A stretch of DNA of 64,000 bases from Rhytidiadelphus loreus (lineage: Eukaryota > Streptophyta > Bryopsida > Hypnales > Hylocomiaceae): NCBI GenBank assembly GCA_947034895.1, contig OX344764.1, forward strand, positions 66,569,348-66,633,347, given 5' to 3'. Shown here one piece after another: positions 23,914 to 35,432 of the stretch. The notes below the pieces were generated by a model. The model searched no databases. It had not been told where the DNA came from and was given only the letters and a program-made list of their open reading frames with translations. Position 1 is the stretch's first letter, and every line of letters begins with the position of its first letter. The translations under genes were made by a program, and so were the position numbers.

Positions 23914-25044
23914 GGGATCGCGGTGACTCCGCGCACCTGCGACAGGGCTCCCGCATGCCTGTTCCCGACGTGCAGTATATACATAATTTACATATAGCTA
24001 GCTCGCTCGCGTGCGTGTGGTATATACAGTATGTCCTTGCTCGGGGCATCAATCCGAATCCTCGGTTCGCCCGGCTTTGATCGATCTCCCACGAATTGAT
24101 TAGGCTGTGCAGTGAGTGCAGTGGTGGAGACGACCTGAGTCCAGAGGCGGGAGCTAGGGCCTTTCAATTTTGCTACGTGAGTTATGATCTTTAATTAGGA
24201 GCTGGCCGGCCTTGCCTGCCTCGGAAGCTGAGGGAAGGCCACTGCTTCGGATAGGCTGCAGAGTGCTATACAGTTGATCCCGAAGTGAAGGGAGGTCATG
24301 CATGATATAGCTTAGTTACGGTACAGGAGCTCGATAGTATGAATGTTAGTAAGAGCCCCAGCCAGCAACGCGTGCAAACAGACTGGCTTGCGAGGGCCAG
24401 ATGACTTATATCTAATATACTGTAACATGCATGAACCATGTGGTTGGTTTTGTGCTTTTCTTGTTAATCACAATGGGCTTGCAATGGTACCATATGTCGA
24501 TTGTTGTTCAATTGATGTGTCTGTCTTCACCGGTATCGCGCGCGTTTGATTCCATCCTTTTTGTCGGACTTCGGGGCCGCACTGGCAGTTGTGAACGTGA
24601 GCGTTGGGGCCTTAATATCATCATGTTATCATACAGTAGTTACTTGCTGCCGATCGATATCAAGCTTTCTTTCTGTGCTGAAGCTGGCTGTGTGATATAT
24701 CGCGAATGAATGGACATGATATCTGGAGTGGAATTAATTACTAGGTCGCACATAAATATCCAATTAAAGAGTGGCATCCATCCACGCCACGCCAGTCCGT
24801 CGTTAATGAATGGCGGACCTTGTTGACGTGCTCGATCGAATTTACAGTGCACACTGCACACGCGTATGTCTATATCATGATGTCCAGAGTGTTGATTGTC
24901 GCTCGCGTGTGTCGAAGGCCCGGCACGATCGACGGGAGCATGCACTAGCTAGCTTGACTGGGCATGGAGGAAACGTTCATGAGCTGCCTGCCCGCCCGTC
25001 CGTCGCTACCTCCGCCAGCCCTTCTGTCTGAGTGTCGCGACTCT

Positions 25045-25418
25045 CGTCCCCGGGGGTGCGCCACCAGACCCATACTGTTTGGTGTCGAGGTTTGGGCACG
25101 GGCTATATGATGTCGTTGTAGGTGTTTCCTACATGGGCTGTGATATCAACTGGGTGCGTCCGAGAGCAGACCTGCTTCTCACTCATCTGACCTAAAGATG
25201 CAATTAGCACTCTATGAGCCCTTTTGCCTGTTCTTTTCCTTTTCCATGCGGTCTCTACTTTTCGCAATGAAAATCGTAAAAGTAAAAGTGGAGCTTGCCG
25301 GTGAAGTTTGATGGACTGTGTGTGTGCGGCCATGGAGCTCACACGGGCCCGAAACCCTAAAAGCTTTGGGGCCGCAGGGCTCTGAAAGTATCCTTCAAAG
25401 AACTTCGAAGCCCCTTAC
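25045..25418. repeat. Direct-repeat module downstream of secreted-protein gene
   Basis: About 370 bp resembling 21,585-22,030 upstream of the same gene and 6,740-7,050 downstream of copy 1, with shared blocks ACCAGACCCATACT, GACCTGCTTCTCACTCA and CCCTAAAAGCTTT. The gene is therefore bracketed by a diverged direct repeat. Not an LTR by its ends. Confidence 0.7.
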
Positions 25419-26315
25419 CACCCGTAAATTCCCAAAGTCCCCACGGAGGACTTGGGATTTTTGGGTAGGCTTGTGTGACCTCGGTTTTTGACAAGATTTT
25501 TCAAAACAAAATTTGAAAGTAGGAAATCACATTAGTTTAGTTTTGGGGAATATAATTTTTATTTCAATCCATGGCAAGAAGCAAAAACTTTGCCCACCCT
25601 AATTCTAAAAATCACAAGGAGTTGAATTTTTTAGTTCTCAATTTTTTTTCAAAGATTATATTGATCTCTACATGTGAAGCTTTGATTCATTCTATTTGAA
25701 CTAGTGATGAGAAAGTTACGGGCAATCTTGTTTTTCATGCAATGTAAGCATCTTCTTGAAAAAGTAATCTTGTAGAATTCATTTTTGAATGCAATTTTCA
25801 CAATTTTTCAAATAAAATTGTGAAACAAGGTTAAATAAGATTGGTTGCTATAACAATCTCAATGTTGGGATTATTGTGTTGCAATTCCATCTTACACCTA
25901 TTAACAATTTAGTGTTTCATTCAATGTCATACCCACTTCTACTCAACAATTTTCTTAAGAATGAAAATCAAGTGGGTTTCTTTTACACATTTTTTCTTTG
26001 ACCCTCAACTCAATTCTTCAACATAAAAGAAAAATAGAAAATCAAAATCAGTAATTCAAAAATTTTAAGTTAAGAAGGTTCAAAGCCTAGAAAATCTAAT
26101 CTAGCAAGTTGCAAAAAACTTGTTTTCTTCACTTTAAATTATGAAAATATCTTGGAATCTACACATTCAAAGTTTTTGATACACATTCTTATAATAGTCT
26201 AGTGCAGTTAGCTAGATATGCAAAAAGAACAATTTTAAAATTGTTTTCCTCTTTGCAATAGAAGTGGCATTTTTTTAGTGTTTTTTTGATGAAAAAGACC
26301 TCGGGACTTTAGAAG
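25419..26315 (-). mobile_element. TTAA-flanked non-autonomous element, member E (left arm)
   Basis: Reverse-orientation relative of the element at 27,145-28,063. They share the interior (AAATTGTTAATAG, then CAAGATTG, then AACTTTCTCAT-type blocks) and diverged ends. The flanking TTAA is intact at 26,316-26,319 but reads TTAC at the other end. The twin is at 32,443-33,339. No coding capacity. Confidence 0.7.
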
Positions 26316-26319
26316 TTAA

Positions 26320-26789
26320 TCCTAAAAGCATACTAAGTCTAAAAAGTGGCTGATGGATGACTTTCAAGACTAATGTAGAAATGAAGAATGCACCTATTAG
26401 TCCCCAAAGTTGATCGTTTTTGGCAAAGTATTGTGATTGTAGGGCTCATCTTTTCAAGATGATCACTAAAGCACTTGACAAGATGTTTTGCGTTTTTCGG
26501 ATGATTTCATGAAGGCCTTTAGGATGGAAAAAATATTCTTTTCACCCCCGAGTTGTTTAGGAGGAGTTGCTTCAACTCATTTCCAATGAATGGTATTGGA
26601 TATTTCTTCCTTGTGACATTTTGACTTTCCTACACAAAGAAATGCATGGCAAATCCATGGATCACCACGTTGTGTACATTTGGCAATGTTTGCTCTTTTC
26701 TCTTTGTGTGAATTTGAACCATACGAGGGTATCTTTTGAATTTGAGCCCAACCAATGAATGAATCTTATCAAGCCTAGTCTCTACACCA
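26320..26789. repeat. Inner end of left arm, possible remnant of an old coding region
   Basis: Bases 26,340-26,440 resemble the reverse complement of 56,590-56,690 (GGATGACTT, then CACCTATTAGTCC). A 63-codon frame at 26,567 is present only because the arms are identical and has no recognised domain. I cannot name the source. Confidence 0.4.
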
Positions 26790-27140
26790 CTTTGAATATG
26801 TGAATTCAAGTGTACAACAAGTAGTATGTGAAAGCAATCAAAGAGGCCTACTCGAAGGTGAGTGATGTAGGGAGATGAAATAAGCTTAGTTCTGGAGTGA
26901 TGAGTTGGTCACCTTGGAAATCATCTCTTTTGGTATAGTGCAAATTGTTTGCTTTAAAAATATCAAAAGCACTCTTTGGAAGTTAAACTACTGTAGAAGA
27001 TTTTTTCTTTTCACACAAAATTTTGAAGAAAAATTGTTGCGGTTATGTCTTGTATGGAGACATTCTTTGTAATTCATCAGTTGAAAAACTTTGTTAGCAT
27101 TGTTTATATGTTAAACAATACGAGCATTGGTTGACGCAAC
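26790..27140. repeat. Left part of palindrome spacer, with dispersed-repeat member
   Basis: Contains an inverted, diverged member of the roughly 130-bp repeat (about 26,910-27,005; shared blocks CTTGGAAATCAT and TTGGAAGTTAAACTACTGTA). Otherwise AT-rich with no gene. Confidence 0.6.
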
Positions 27141-27144
27141 TTAA

Positions 27145-28063
27145 CCCCTAAAGACCAGGGCCACTCTTCTGTCAAAAAATACTCAAAACCGTCATTACTG
27201 CTGCATTCGTTTAAAAAAAATTAAAAAAATTTAGAATCTAACCGTATGATCTTGTACTTTACTAGTCAAGGATCATGTGGTAAAATTTTCATGGAGTTTG
27301 ATTGTACAGATTGGAAGATATTAGCATTCGAAGTTGAAAAAAGAAAGTATTTTTAAACATTGGCTTGCAATTTCAGATTACTTTGAATGCCATTTGTTAA
27401 ATTCTTTTGCAGCGTGGACCTTGAATTAAAAGAAAATTGTGTTGAAGAATTGAGTTGAAAGTCTAGAAAAAATAAATAAAGAGAAAATTCGCTTGATTTT
27501 CATTCTTTAAAAAATTATTAAATAGAAGTAGGTCTAAAATTGAATGAAAAACTAAATTGTTAATAGCTCTAAAATGGGATTGAAGCACAATAATCTGTGC
27601 GGTGAGATTGTTCAAAATAGAATATTTAACCTTGTTAAACAATTTTTTTTGAAAAATTGTGAAAAGTGCATTCAAAATTGAATCTTGTAATTTTTTTTTT
27701 TCAAAAAGATGCTGAAATTGCCCCCAAAACAAGATTGTTCATAACTTTCACATTACTAATCCAAATGGGATGAATCAAATCTTCACATGTAGAAAAAAAT
27801 ATGATCTTTAAGAAGAAAAAAATTTTAAAATTAATTTCAATTTTTTGTAGATTTCTTTTTCTGTCCGGTGACGTGAAAATTATGTTTAGAATGCCATAAC
27901 TTTTGCTCCAAGGCACCAATTGAAATGAAATTTATATTCCCACGAAGCTAATAAGTTTTCCTATCTTGTGAAAAAGTTTCAATAAGTTTCACTAAAAATT
28001 GAGATCATAGGAACCTGCCCAAAATCCATTTTGTCCTTCGAGGGGACAATAGTCCTTTAGGGG
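27145..28063 (+). mobile_element. TTAA-flanked non-autonomous element, member A (919 bp)
   Basis: It begins CCCCTAAAGACC and ends (…CTTTAGGGG), with TTAA immediately outside both ends (27,141-27,144 and 28,064-28,067). The interior is AT-rich and non-coding and resembles members D and E. TTAA target sites with C-rich ends are the known signature of piggyBac-type transposons. Membership is an inference because no transposase is present. Confidence 0.8.
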
Positions 28064-28067
28064 TTAA

Positions 28068-29065
28068 AATGACCCAGACCAATTTTTAGGGTAACCTAGC
28101 CTAAACCTTTGGTGTTTGCACCTTTTTTTTAAATTTTGTTGTCATTGAATTATTTGAACAAAAAACAAATAGTGCATTGCATCTATTAAAATGTAGAGTG
28201 CTTGTAAATGGCTGAGGGGTGGATTAGGGTCAAAAGACTACTTTAATGTGAAGAAGAAGATATAGAAGGAAAAATCCAAAATTAAGGCATAGTAGGGGAA
28301 ATTTATTACTTTGGTTAATAAAATCATTCACTTATGAATTATATTGTCATCGAGACTTGTACATGACTATGGAAATTTAATTAGTGATTTGATCACTACA
28401 TGACCAATGCAAAGATTTGTTGTTTCTCTTTCCTTTACAGGCATGGTAACCAATGTTGCATATCCTTCATGAGTGTTACGAGTGCACAATTTTCTATGAA
28501 TGATTATGATTGCAATTGATGTATGTTTAGAAAATTTTGAAGTTTGTGACATAATTTAAATTACTTAAAAGAACATAGAAATATTTTAGTGGAAACCCCA
28601 TAGATTAGGATGAATTGCAAGTAGTAGTGCCAATGCATGGTGAATTTGTGTTGCAAAATGGCATCTACAAATAATAAACTATAGTACTCAGGAAATCCAT
28701 TGCTTAAAAGGCTTAGGTAGTTTCCACTCCCTACCAAAAAAAATTTAGGGTTTTTTGCCATTGTAATGAAGACCCCTCATAATGATATTTTTCTAATTTA
28801 AATTAAAAATTATTGTTTTCTATTTCAATATTTGATTTGGTCAAAGTCTCAAACGTTTCAAATATATTTTAATAGTCACATATAATTTTTCTTATACATT
28901 AGACTTTTAAAAGACATAATAAAGAAATATACTTTATCCAAAAAACTATTATTTCCAATCTAAGAATACCAAGAATGTAAATCATATAAAAGTTGATAAT
29001 AATAATTTGACTTGAAAAATATAGCTATTGGAGTTTTGACTTGTGCTTAAAGAAGTTTGGTGCTA
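28068..29065. other. Spacer sequence between TTAA elements
   Basis: AT-rich. Short frames on the minus strand have no recognisable domain. Nothing supportable is seen. Confidence 0.5.
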
Positions 29066-29069
29066 TTAA

Positions 29070-29872
29070 CCCCTAAGTGCCTAAGCCTTTCCAAGTGTGT
29101 TTTTCCCATGAAAAAAGAACATGGGCTTATAGTTATCTCCATTGAAGCAAAATGATTTTTTTTCAAAATCTAACCGTACGGATGTTTAAATAGCTTGCTT
29201 ATTAGTATGCACACCAATTTTGAGTGCAAAATTGCATAAGAGTTGTGAGATTATAATAAGAGAAATGTACGTTTTTTATTTTTAATATGTTGTCCCTCTC
29301 CACAATGTTTCAGAAATTTGCACATAAAAGCTTTTTGGGATTGGAGGTGACATGAACAACTACAAATTGTGTTAGCACACTAAAATATCCTTTCAAAAAA
29401 CTTAATATCACTTGAAAAGCTATCAAACTCATTACACAATCCTCCTTGCAATTGTTGAGATGCAATTTTCTTTTATAAGTATAAATCACAAATAACTCCA
29501 AATCAACACTTTTTTACTTAAATTTTCAATGGTGAAAATCATGAAAACACTTCACTCTTTCCATTGAGACCATTTTCAAAGCCAATGGATTAATTCAAGT
29601 TTTTAGATCTCAAATCAAGTGAAATTGCTCAAAGTTGGAAAATGAAGTAAAATTAGCAAGCTTTACTCTTCTACTAATGGACATATATGGCTTTGGAGAC
29701 CTCTCAACAATCAAATATGTACCTTTTTCAGTGAAAAATGAAAGTTTTCAATAATTAACTCTATAAACTGCCCGAATTTTTTTTTAAACCGGTCAAACAA
29801 ATTTATCTACCCGCTGCAAAATGAGCCTGAAATTTCAGATCAACCATATTTGGTCGCCTAGGCATTTAGGGG
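29070..29872 (+). mobile_element. TTAA-flanked non-autonomous element, member B (803 bp)
   Basis: Begins CCCCTAAGTGCCTAAGCC and ends GGCATTTAGGGG (17-bp imperfect terminal repeat), flanked by TTAA at 29,066-29,069 and 29,873-29,876. The interior shares AATCTAACCGTA with member A. Non-coding. Confidence 0.8.
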
Positions 29873-30007
29873 TTAATGAGTTATATATTGAAAAAACTAA
29901 GTGAGATACTTGACCTTACACTAATAATATAATTTCAATGTTTTTCTAAATTGTATTAAAAAACACATATTCAAAATTTTCAAAATTTAGAATTCCTTGA
30001 TTTTTAA

Positions 30008-31261
30008 CCTCTAAAGGACCAAGTGTTCAAATTTTGAACAAGAATGAGTGCAAAACACATCCCAAGTGATTGCAAGAAACACTTGTATTGTTTGTTGCAT
30101 TTTTTGTTTTCAATGTTTTAGTACTTTTTACACTATGAGTCACCTTCAATACTATTAGAGGTATGGAACATGAAATCTAGACAATTGATTGGATTTTAGA
30201 TCTACTATTTTGAAAACTTGTAATGTTCATTATTGGATGGCAGGAATTGATGGCAATACTTAATTCACCATAAAAAATGATTCACATTGACAGATAGGAG
30301 GCTCTATGTGTCCCTAGTAGTACTATTAAGTCTTTTTGTATACCTTGAAACACTATTTTGACCCACAAGCTTAAATTTATGTTAAAAAATGACTCCACAT
30401 TTCTATATTTTGAAATTAGAAAATACACTTAAAAATTTCAATTCAAAAGAAGTCATTGTTGCCAACTACGAGTTCAAAGCTAAAATTAAAAAATCATTTT
30501 TAATTTGATATAAATTCAACCTAAATATAGCACACTTTAAGCCAATGCAAAACACATTTGGAACATTTTTTTGGAAATCCCTCTTTTGAGAAGGTGTATT
30601 TCTATTAGAAAAAATAATATACCCAAATTGACAAAGTAACTTTTCCAAAAAGGTACCCAATAGTACTAAAAATCACCAAATCTTCATGTGTGACATATAT
30701 TTGAAATTTAATCTTACCAACCGAATTAATTTTAAAAACAATGAATTAATTTAAATATATTTTATATTGCTACAGGAAGCTTTTTTTTGAATTTTGTATT
30801 CATTCAATCATTTTTGCAATACTTATGGCACAAAACAACTTCAGTAGTGAATGAGTGACAAAAAATATATAGGACATGTGTTTCTCACAATCACCTTCTC
30901 GCACAAACAAAAAGTTGATTTTTCATCTACCAATTGTTTTAGAGACTCTTCTCTTATTTCTATCAATAGCATAGGTTCTTAAAAATGAAATAAAAAACTT
31001 CAAAAATCACTACGGGTTAAACTTCAAAGTTTTTTTTTTTAATTCACAATTAATTTTAAATAGAATGATTAATTTTGACTTCATGTTTTATTGGAAAACA
31101 ATAGATTAAGTAAAAGTTGATCTAAGTGTATAAATGTGATCAATGAAACATATTTAACAATTGTTATTTGAGAATCATTATAAAATATTGTTCTAAGTTA
31201 CAACTTACAATACATCTTCACAATTTTGAAAAATCTCAACTACCCCCTAGTCCTTTAGAGG
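30008..31261 (+). mobile_element. TTAA-flanked non-autonomous element, member C (1,254 bp)
   Basis: Begins CCTCTAAAGGACC and ends GTCCTTTAGAGG. The left flank is TTAA (30,004-30,007) and the right flank is TCAA (31,262-31,265), one base from TTAA. The right flank is shared with member D. No gene inside. Confidence 0.75.
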
Positions 31262-31265
31262 TCAA

Positions 31266-31968
31266 CCCCTAAAGGACCTAGGCCTATTTTTTGCCCAAAA
31301 AAAAATCAAAACTGTCATTTCTATAGCAAAGAGTAAAAAAATTTGAACTTTTTTTTTTTCATTGTACATTTAGCCACATGATCTTACATCTAAATAGTAT
31401 GAGAATGTGTGGAGTTTTTTTTAGAAATTTTGACCACACAAATTGCAAAATATCTATGTTTAAAGTGAAACAAAGAAGTTTTTCAATACAATGCGGGACA
31501 AGATTATTTGACTTTGAACCTTCGTAAATTAAATACTTTGAACCACAGAGTTTTGAGCTTTAAATCTTTATTAAATTAAGTTGGAAGTGTAGAGGGGGAA
31601 AAATTCAAAAAACTTAATTTTTATTCTATAAAAAATTAAAAAGCAAAAGTAGATATCAGATCAAAGGAAACTCTAAATCATTAATACCTCTAAAATGATA
31701 TTAAAATGCATTAATTCCAATGCTCATATTCTTTTCAGAAGCAAACAAAACTATGTGGAACTATTCTTTTTGAAAAACTGAAGAATCTGCAAATAGAATT
31801 GAATCCTACGAGTTATTTTTTCAAGAAGATGCTCTATTTGCGTAAAAAACAAGATTGTTCATAACTTTCTCATAACAAATCTAAAAGGAATGGATCAAAG
31901 TTTTTTGTGTCCACAAAAAAAAACTCTATAAAAAAATTAATTCAAAAAAAAATTTAAAATCTTAGAAA
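31266..31968 (+). mobile_element. TTAA-flanked element, member D, truncated at the arm junction
   Basis: Begins CCCCTAAAGGACCTAGGCC directly beside member C and follows member A for about 700 bp (shared CATAACTTTC and GGATCAAAG-type blocks), then stops at the inner edge of the right arm before the terminal repeat. The palindrome breakpoint therefore lies inside this element. Confidence 0.7.
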
Positions 31969-32442
31969 TGGTGTAGAGACTAGGCTTGATAAGATTCATT
32001 CATTGGTTGGGCTCAAATTCAAAAGATACCCTCGTATGGTTCAAATTCACACAAAGAGAAAAGAGCAAACATTGCCAAATGTACACAACGTGGTGATCCA
32101 TGGATTTGCCATGCATTTCTTTGTGTAGGAAAGTCAAAATGTCACAAGGAAGAAATATCCAATACCATTCATTGGAAATGAGTTGAAGCAACTCCTCCTA
32201 AACAACTCGGGGGTGAAAAGAATATTTTTTCCATCCTAAAGGCCTTCATGAAATCATCCGAAAAACAAAAAACATCTTGTCAAGTGCTTTAGTGATCATC
32301 TTGAAAAGATGAGCCCTACAATCACAATACTTTGCCAAAAACGATCAACTTTGGGGACTAATAGGTGCATTCTTCATTTCTACATTAGTCTTGAAAGTCA
32401 TCCATCAGCCACTTTTTAGACTTAGTATGCTTTTAGGATTAA

Positions 32443-33339
32443 CTTCTAAAGTCCCGAGGTCTTTTTCATCAAAAAAACACTAAAAAAATGCCACTTCTAT
32501 TGCAAAGAGGAAAACAATTTTAAAATTGTTCTTTTTGCATATCTAGCTAACTGCACTAGACTATTATAAGAATGTGTATCAAAAACTTTGAATGTGTAGA
32601 TTCCAAGATATTTTCATAATTTAAAGTGAAGAAAACAAGTTTTTTGCAACTTGCTAGATTAGATTTTCTAGGCTTTGAACCTTCTTAACTTAAAATTTTT
32701 GAATTACTGATTTTGATTTTCTATTTTTCTTTTATGTTGAAGAATTGAGTTGAGGGTCAAAGAAAAAATGTGTAAAAGAAACCCACTTGATTTTCATTCT
32801 TAAGAAAATTGTTGAGTAGAAGTGGGTATGACATTGAATGAAACACTAAATTGTTAATAGGTGTAAGATGGAATTGCAACACAATAATCCCAACATTGAG
32901 ATTGTTATAGCAACCAATCTTATTTAACCTTGTTTCACAATTTTATTTGAAAAATTGTGAAAATTGCATTCAAAAATGAATTCTACAAGATTACTTTTTC
33001 AAGAAGATGCTTACATTGCATGAAAAACAAGATTGCCCGTAACTTTCTCATCACTAGTTCAAATAGAATGAATCAAAGCTTCACATGTAGAGATCAATAT
33101 AATCTTTGAAAAAAAATTGAGAACTAAAAAATTCAACTCCTTGTGATTTTTAGAATTAGGGTGGGCAAAGTTTTTGCTTCTTGCCATGGATTGAAATAAA
33201 AATTATATTCCCCAAAACTAAACTAATGTGATTTCCTACTTTCAAATTTTGTTTTGAAAAATCTTGTCAAAAACCGAGGTCACACAAGCCTACCCAAAAA
33301 TCCCAAGTCCTCCGTGGGGACTTTGGGAATTTACGGGTG
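32443..33339 (+). mobile_element. TTAA-flanked non-autonomous element, member E (right arm)
   Basis: Inverted twin of 25,419-26,315. It begins after TTAA with CTTCTAAAGTCCCGAGG and ends TTTACGGGTGG, both diverged from the CCCCTAAA/TTTAGGGG of members A and F. Non-coding. Confidence 0.7.
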
Positions 33340-34844
33340 GTAAGGGGCTTCGAAGTTCTTTGAAGGATACTTTCAGAGCCCTGCGGCCCCAAAGCTTTTA
33401 GGGTTTCGGGCCCGTGTGAGCTCCATGGCCGCACACACACAGTCCATCAAACTTCACCGGCAAGCTCCACTTTTACTTTTACGATTTTCATTGCGAAAAG
33501 TAGAGACCGCATGGAAAAGGAAAAGAACAGGCAAAAGGGCTCATAGAGTGCTAATTGCATCTTTAGGTCAGATGAGTGAGAAGCAGGTCTGCTCTCGGAC
33601 GCACCCAGTTGATATCACAGCCCATGTAGGAAACACCTACAACGACATCATATAGCCCGTGCCCAAACCTCGACACCAAACAGTATGGGTCTGGTGGCGC
33701 ACCCCCGGGGACGAGAGTCGCGACACTCAGACAGAAGGGCTGGCGGAGGTAGCGACGGACGGGCGGGCAGGCAGCTCATGAACGTTTCCTCCATGCCCAG
33801 TCAAGCTAGCTAGTGCATGCTCCCGTCGATCGTGCCGGGCCTTCGACACACGCGAGCGACAATCAACACTCTGGACATCATGATATAGACATACGCGTGT
33901 GCAGTGTGCACTGTAAATTCGATCGAGCACGTCAACAAGGTCCGCCATTCATTAACGACGGACTGGCGTGGCGTGGATGGATGCCACTCTTTAATTGGAT
34001 ATTTATGTGCGACCTAGTAATTAATTCCACTCCAGATATCATGTCCATTCATTCGCGATATATCACACAGCCAGCTTCAGCACAGAAAGAAAGCTTGATA
34101 TCGATCGGCAGCAAGTAACTACTGTATGATAACATGATGATATTAAGGCCCCAACGCTCACGTTCACAACTGCCAGTGCGGCCCCGAAGTCCGACAAAAA
34201 GGATGGAATCAAACGCGCGCGATACCGGTGAAGACAGACACATCAATTGAACAACAATCGACATATGGTACCATTGCAAGCCCATTGTGATTAACAAGAA
34301 AAGCACAAAACCAACCACATGGTTCATGCATGTTACAGTATATTAGATATAAGTCATCTGGCCCTCGCAAGCCAGTCTGTTTGCACGCGTTGCTGGCTGG
34401 GGCTCTTACTAACATTCATACTATCGAGCTCCTGTACCGTAACTAAGCTATATCATGCATGACCTCCCTTCACTTCGGGATCAACTGTATAGCACTCTGC
34501 AGCCTATCCGAAGCAGTGGCCTTCCCTCAGCTTCCGAGGCAGGCAAGGCCGGCCAGCTCCTAATTAAAGATCATAACTCACGTAGCAAAATTGAAAGGCC
34601 CTAGCTCCCGCCTCTGGACTCAGGTCGTCTCCACCACTGCACTCACTGCACAGCCTAATCAATTCGTGGGAGATCGATCAAAGCCGGGCGAACCGAGGAT
34701 TCGGATTGATGCCCCGAGCAAGGACATACTGTATATACCACACGCACGCGAGCGAGCTAGCTATATGTAAATTATGTATATACTGCACGTCGGGAACAGG
34801 CATGCGGGAGCCCTGTCGCAGGTGCGCGGAGTCACCGCGATCCC

Positions 34845-35210
34845 TTAGTAGAACCCGGACTCCTGAGAAGGCGCGGTCTTCGGCGACCCGTCGCACGGCA
34901 GGGGCGAGTCCGCCGGGGCCACTGGCGGAGCGGAATCCGCAACAGGCCCTTCGGAGCCATGATGCGACCACCTTTGCGTGAACGGGGACGCCGCGGGTCC
35001 GTCGCCGAGGAAGGGCGGGGACGGAGCGGCCGAGGGCCGGTCGAAGCCGGGCGGCGCGGGAGGACTGGGTTGGCCGCGGTGGTGGTGATGGTGCTTGTGG
35101 CTCCACCGTCCCGCGTCCGCGCCTGCGACGAGCAGGGCCATGGCCACCAGCACGGCCAGGGTCACCAGGGCCGCGTCGTGTCGGGGTGCGAAGGCTCGGC
35201 AAGTCGCCAT
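34845..35210 (-). CDS. Small secreted Pro/His-rich protein, right-arm copy (121 aa)
   Basis: Identical at protein level to 23,548-23,913, on the opposite strand. Signal peptide, five-His run near the mature N-terminus, Pro/Ser/Asp-rich body and QESGFY end are all intact. Its upstream TATA box (35,425-35,432, minus strand) and flanks are also identical, so both arm copies could be expressed. The two genes are transcribed toward the outer ends of the palindrome in mirror image: left copy rightward, right copy leftward, so they converge on the spacer. Family not recognised. Confidence 0.68.
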   Translation of the reverse strand: MATCRAFAPRHDAALVTLAVLVAMALLVAGADAGRWSHKHHHHHRGQPSPPAPPGFDRPSAAPSPPFLGDGPAASPFTQRWSHHGSEGPVADSAPPVAPADSPLPCDGSPKTAPSQESGFY

Positions 35211-35424
35211 GGAGATCGAATTGGGGCGGAGGATGGATGCCGCTTGAACGTTCGGGATCGGGAAGTGGCGGAACCAGGAAATCCGTTAAATAAGTTGCAA
35301 TGCAATGTACATCCGGAGAGTGATCGGCAGTCGAATCGCCAGCAATGTGGTGAGCACCTGTTGGGTTGGAAGTCTGGAACCTGAGGAAGGGCTTGAGTGC
35401 AATTTATGGCGAATGCTGGCCTGG

Positions 35425-35432
35425 CTTTTATG
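35425..35432 (-). promoter_or_regulatory. TATA box of secreted-protein gene, right arm
   Basis: Mirror of 23,326-23,333 (CATAAAAG on the minus strand), about 220 bp upstream of the ATG. Confidence 0.55.

Larger units (their letters stand above)
20968..26789 (+). repeat. Left inner arm of large palindrome (5.8 kb)
   Basis: From about 21,200 to 26,789 every base pairs with position 58,758 minus its own coordinate, with no indel. Twenty or more translated frames are identical between arms. The differences I could find are a few bases near 21,188-21,195, 21,302 and 26,490. The inner edge is sharp: TGGTGTAGAG is shared at 26,789/31,969 and the next base differs. The arm contains repeat modules, a secreted-protein gene (23,548-23,913) and a TTAA-flanked element (25,419-26,315). 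Confidence 0.95.

Noticed and set aside
26567..26758. 63-codon frame conserved in both palindrome arms
   Set aside because: Conservation is explained by the arms being near-identical DNA. No domain and no third copy.
27145..28063. Telomeric repeat because of CCCTAAA/TTTAGGG
   Set aside because: Only a single unit occurs at each end, in inverted orientation and bounded by TTAA, which fits transposon termini rather than a telomere array.
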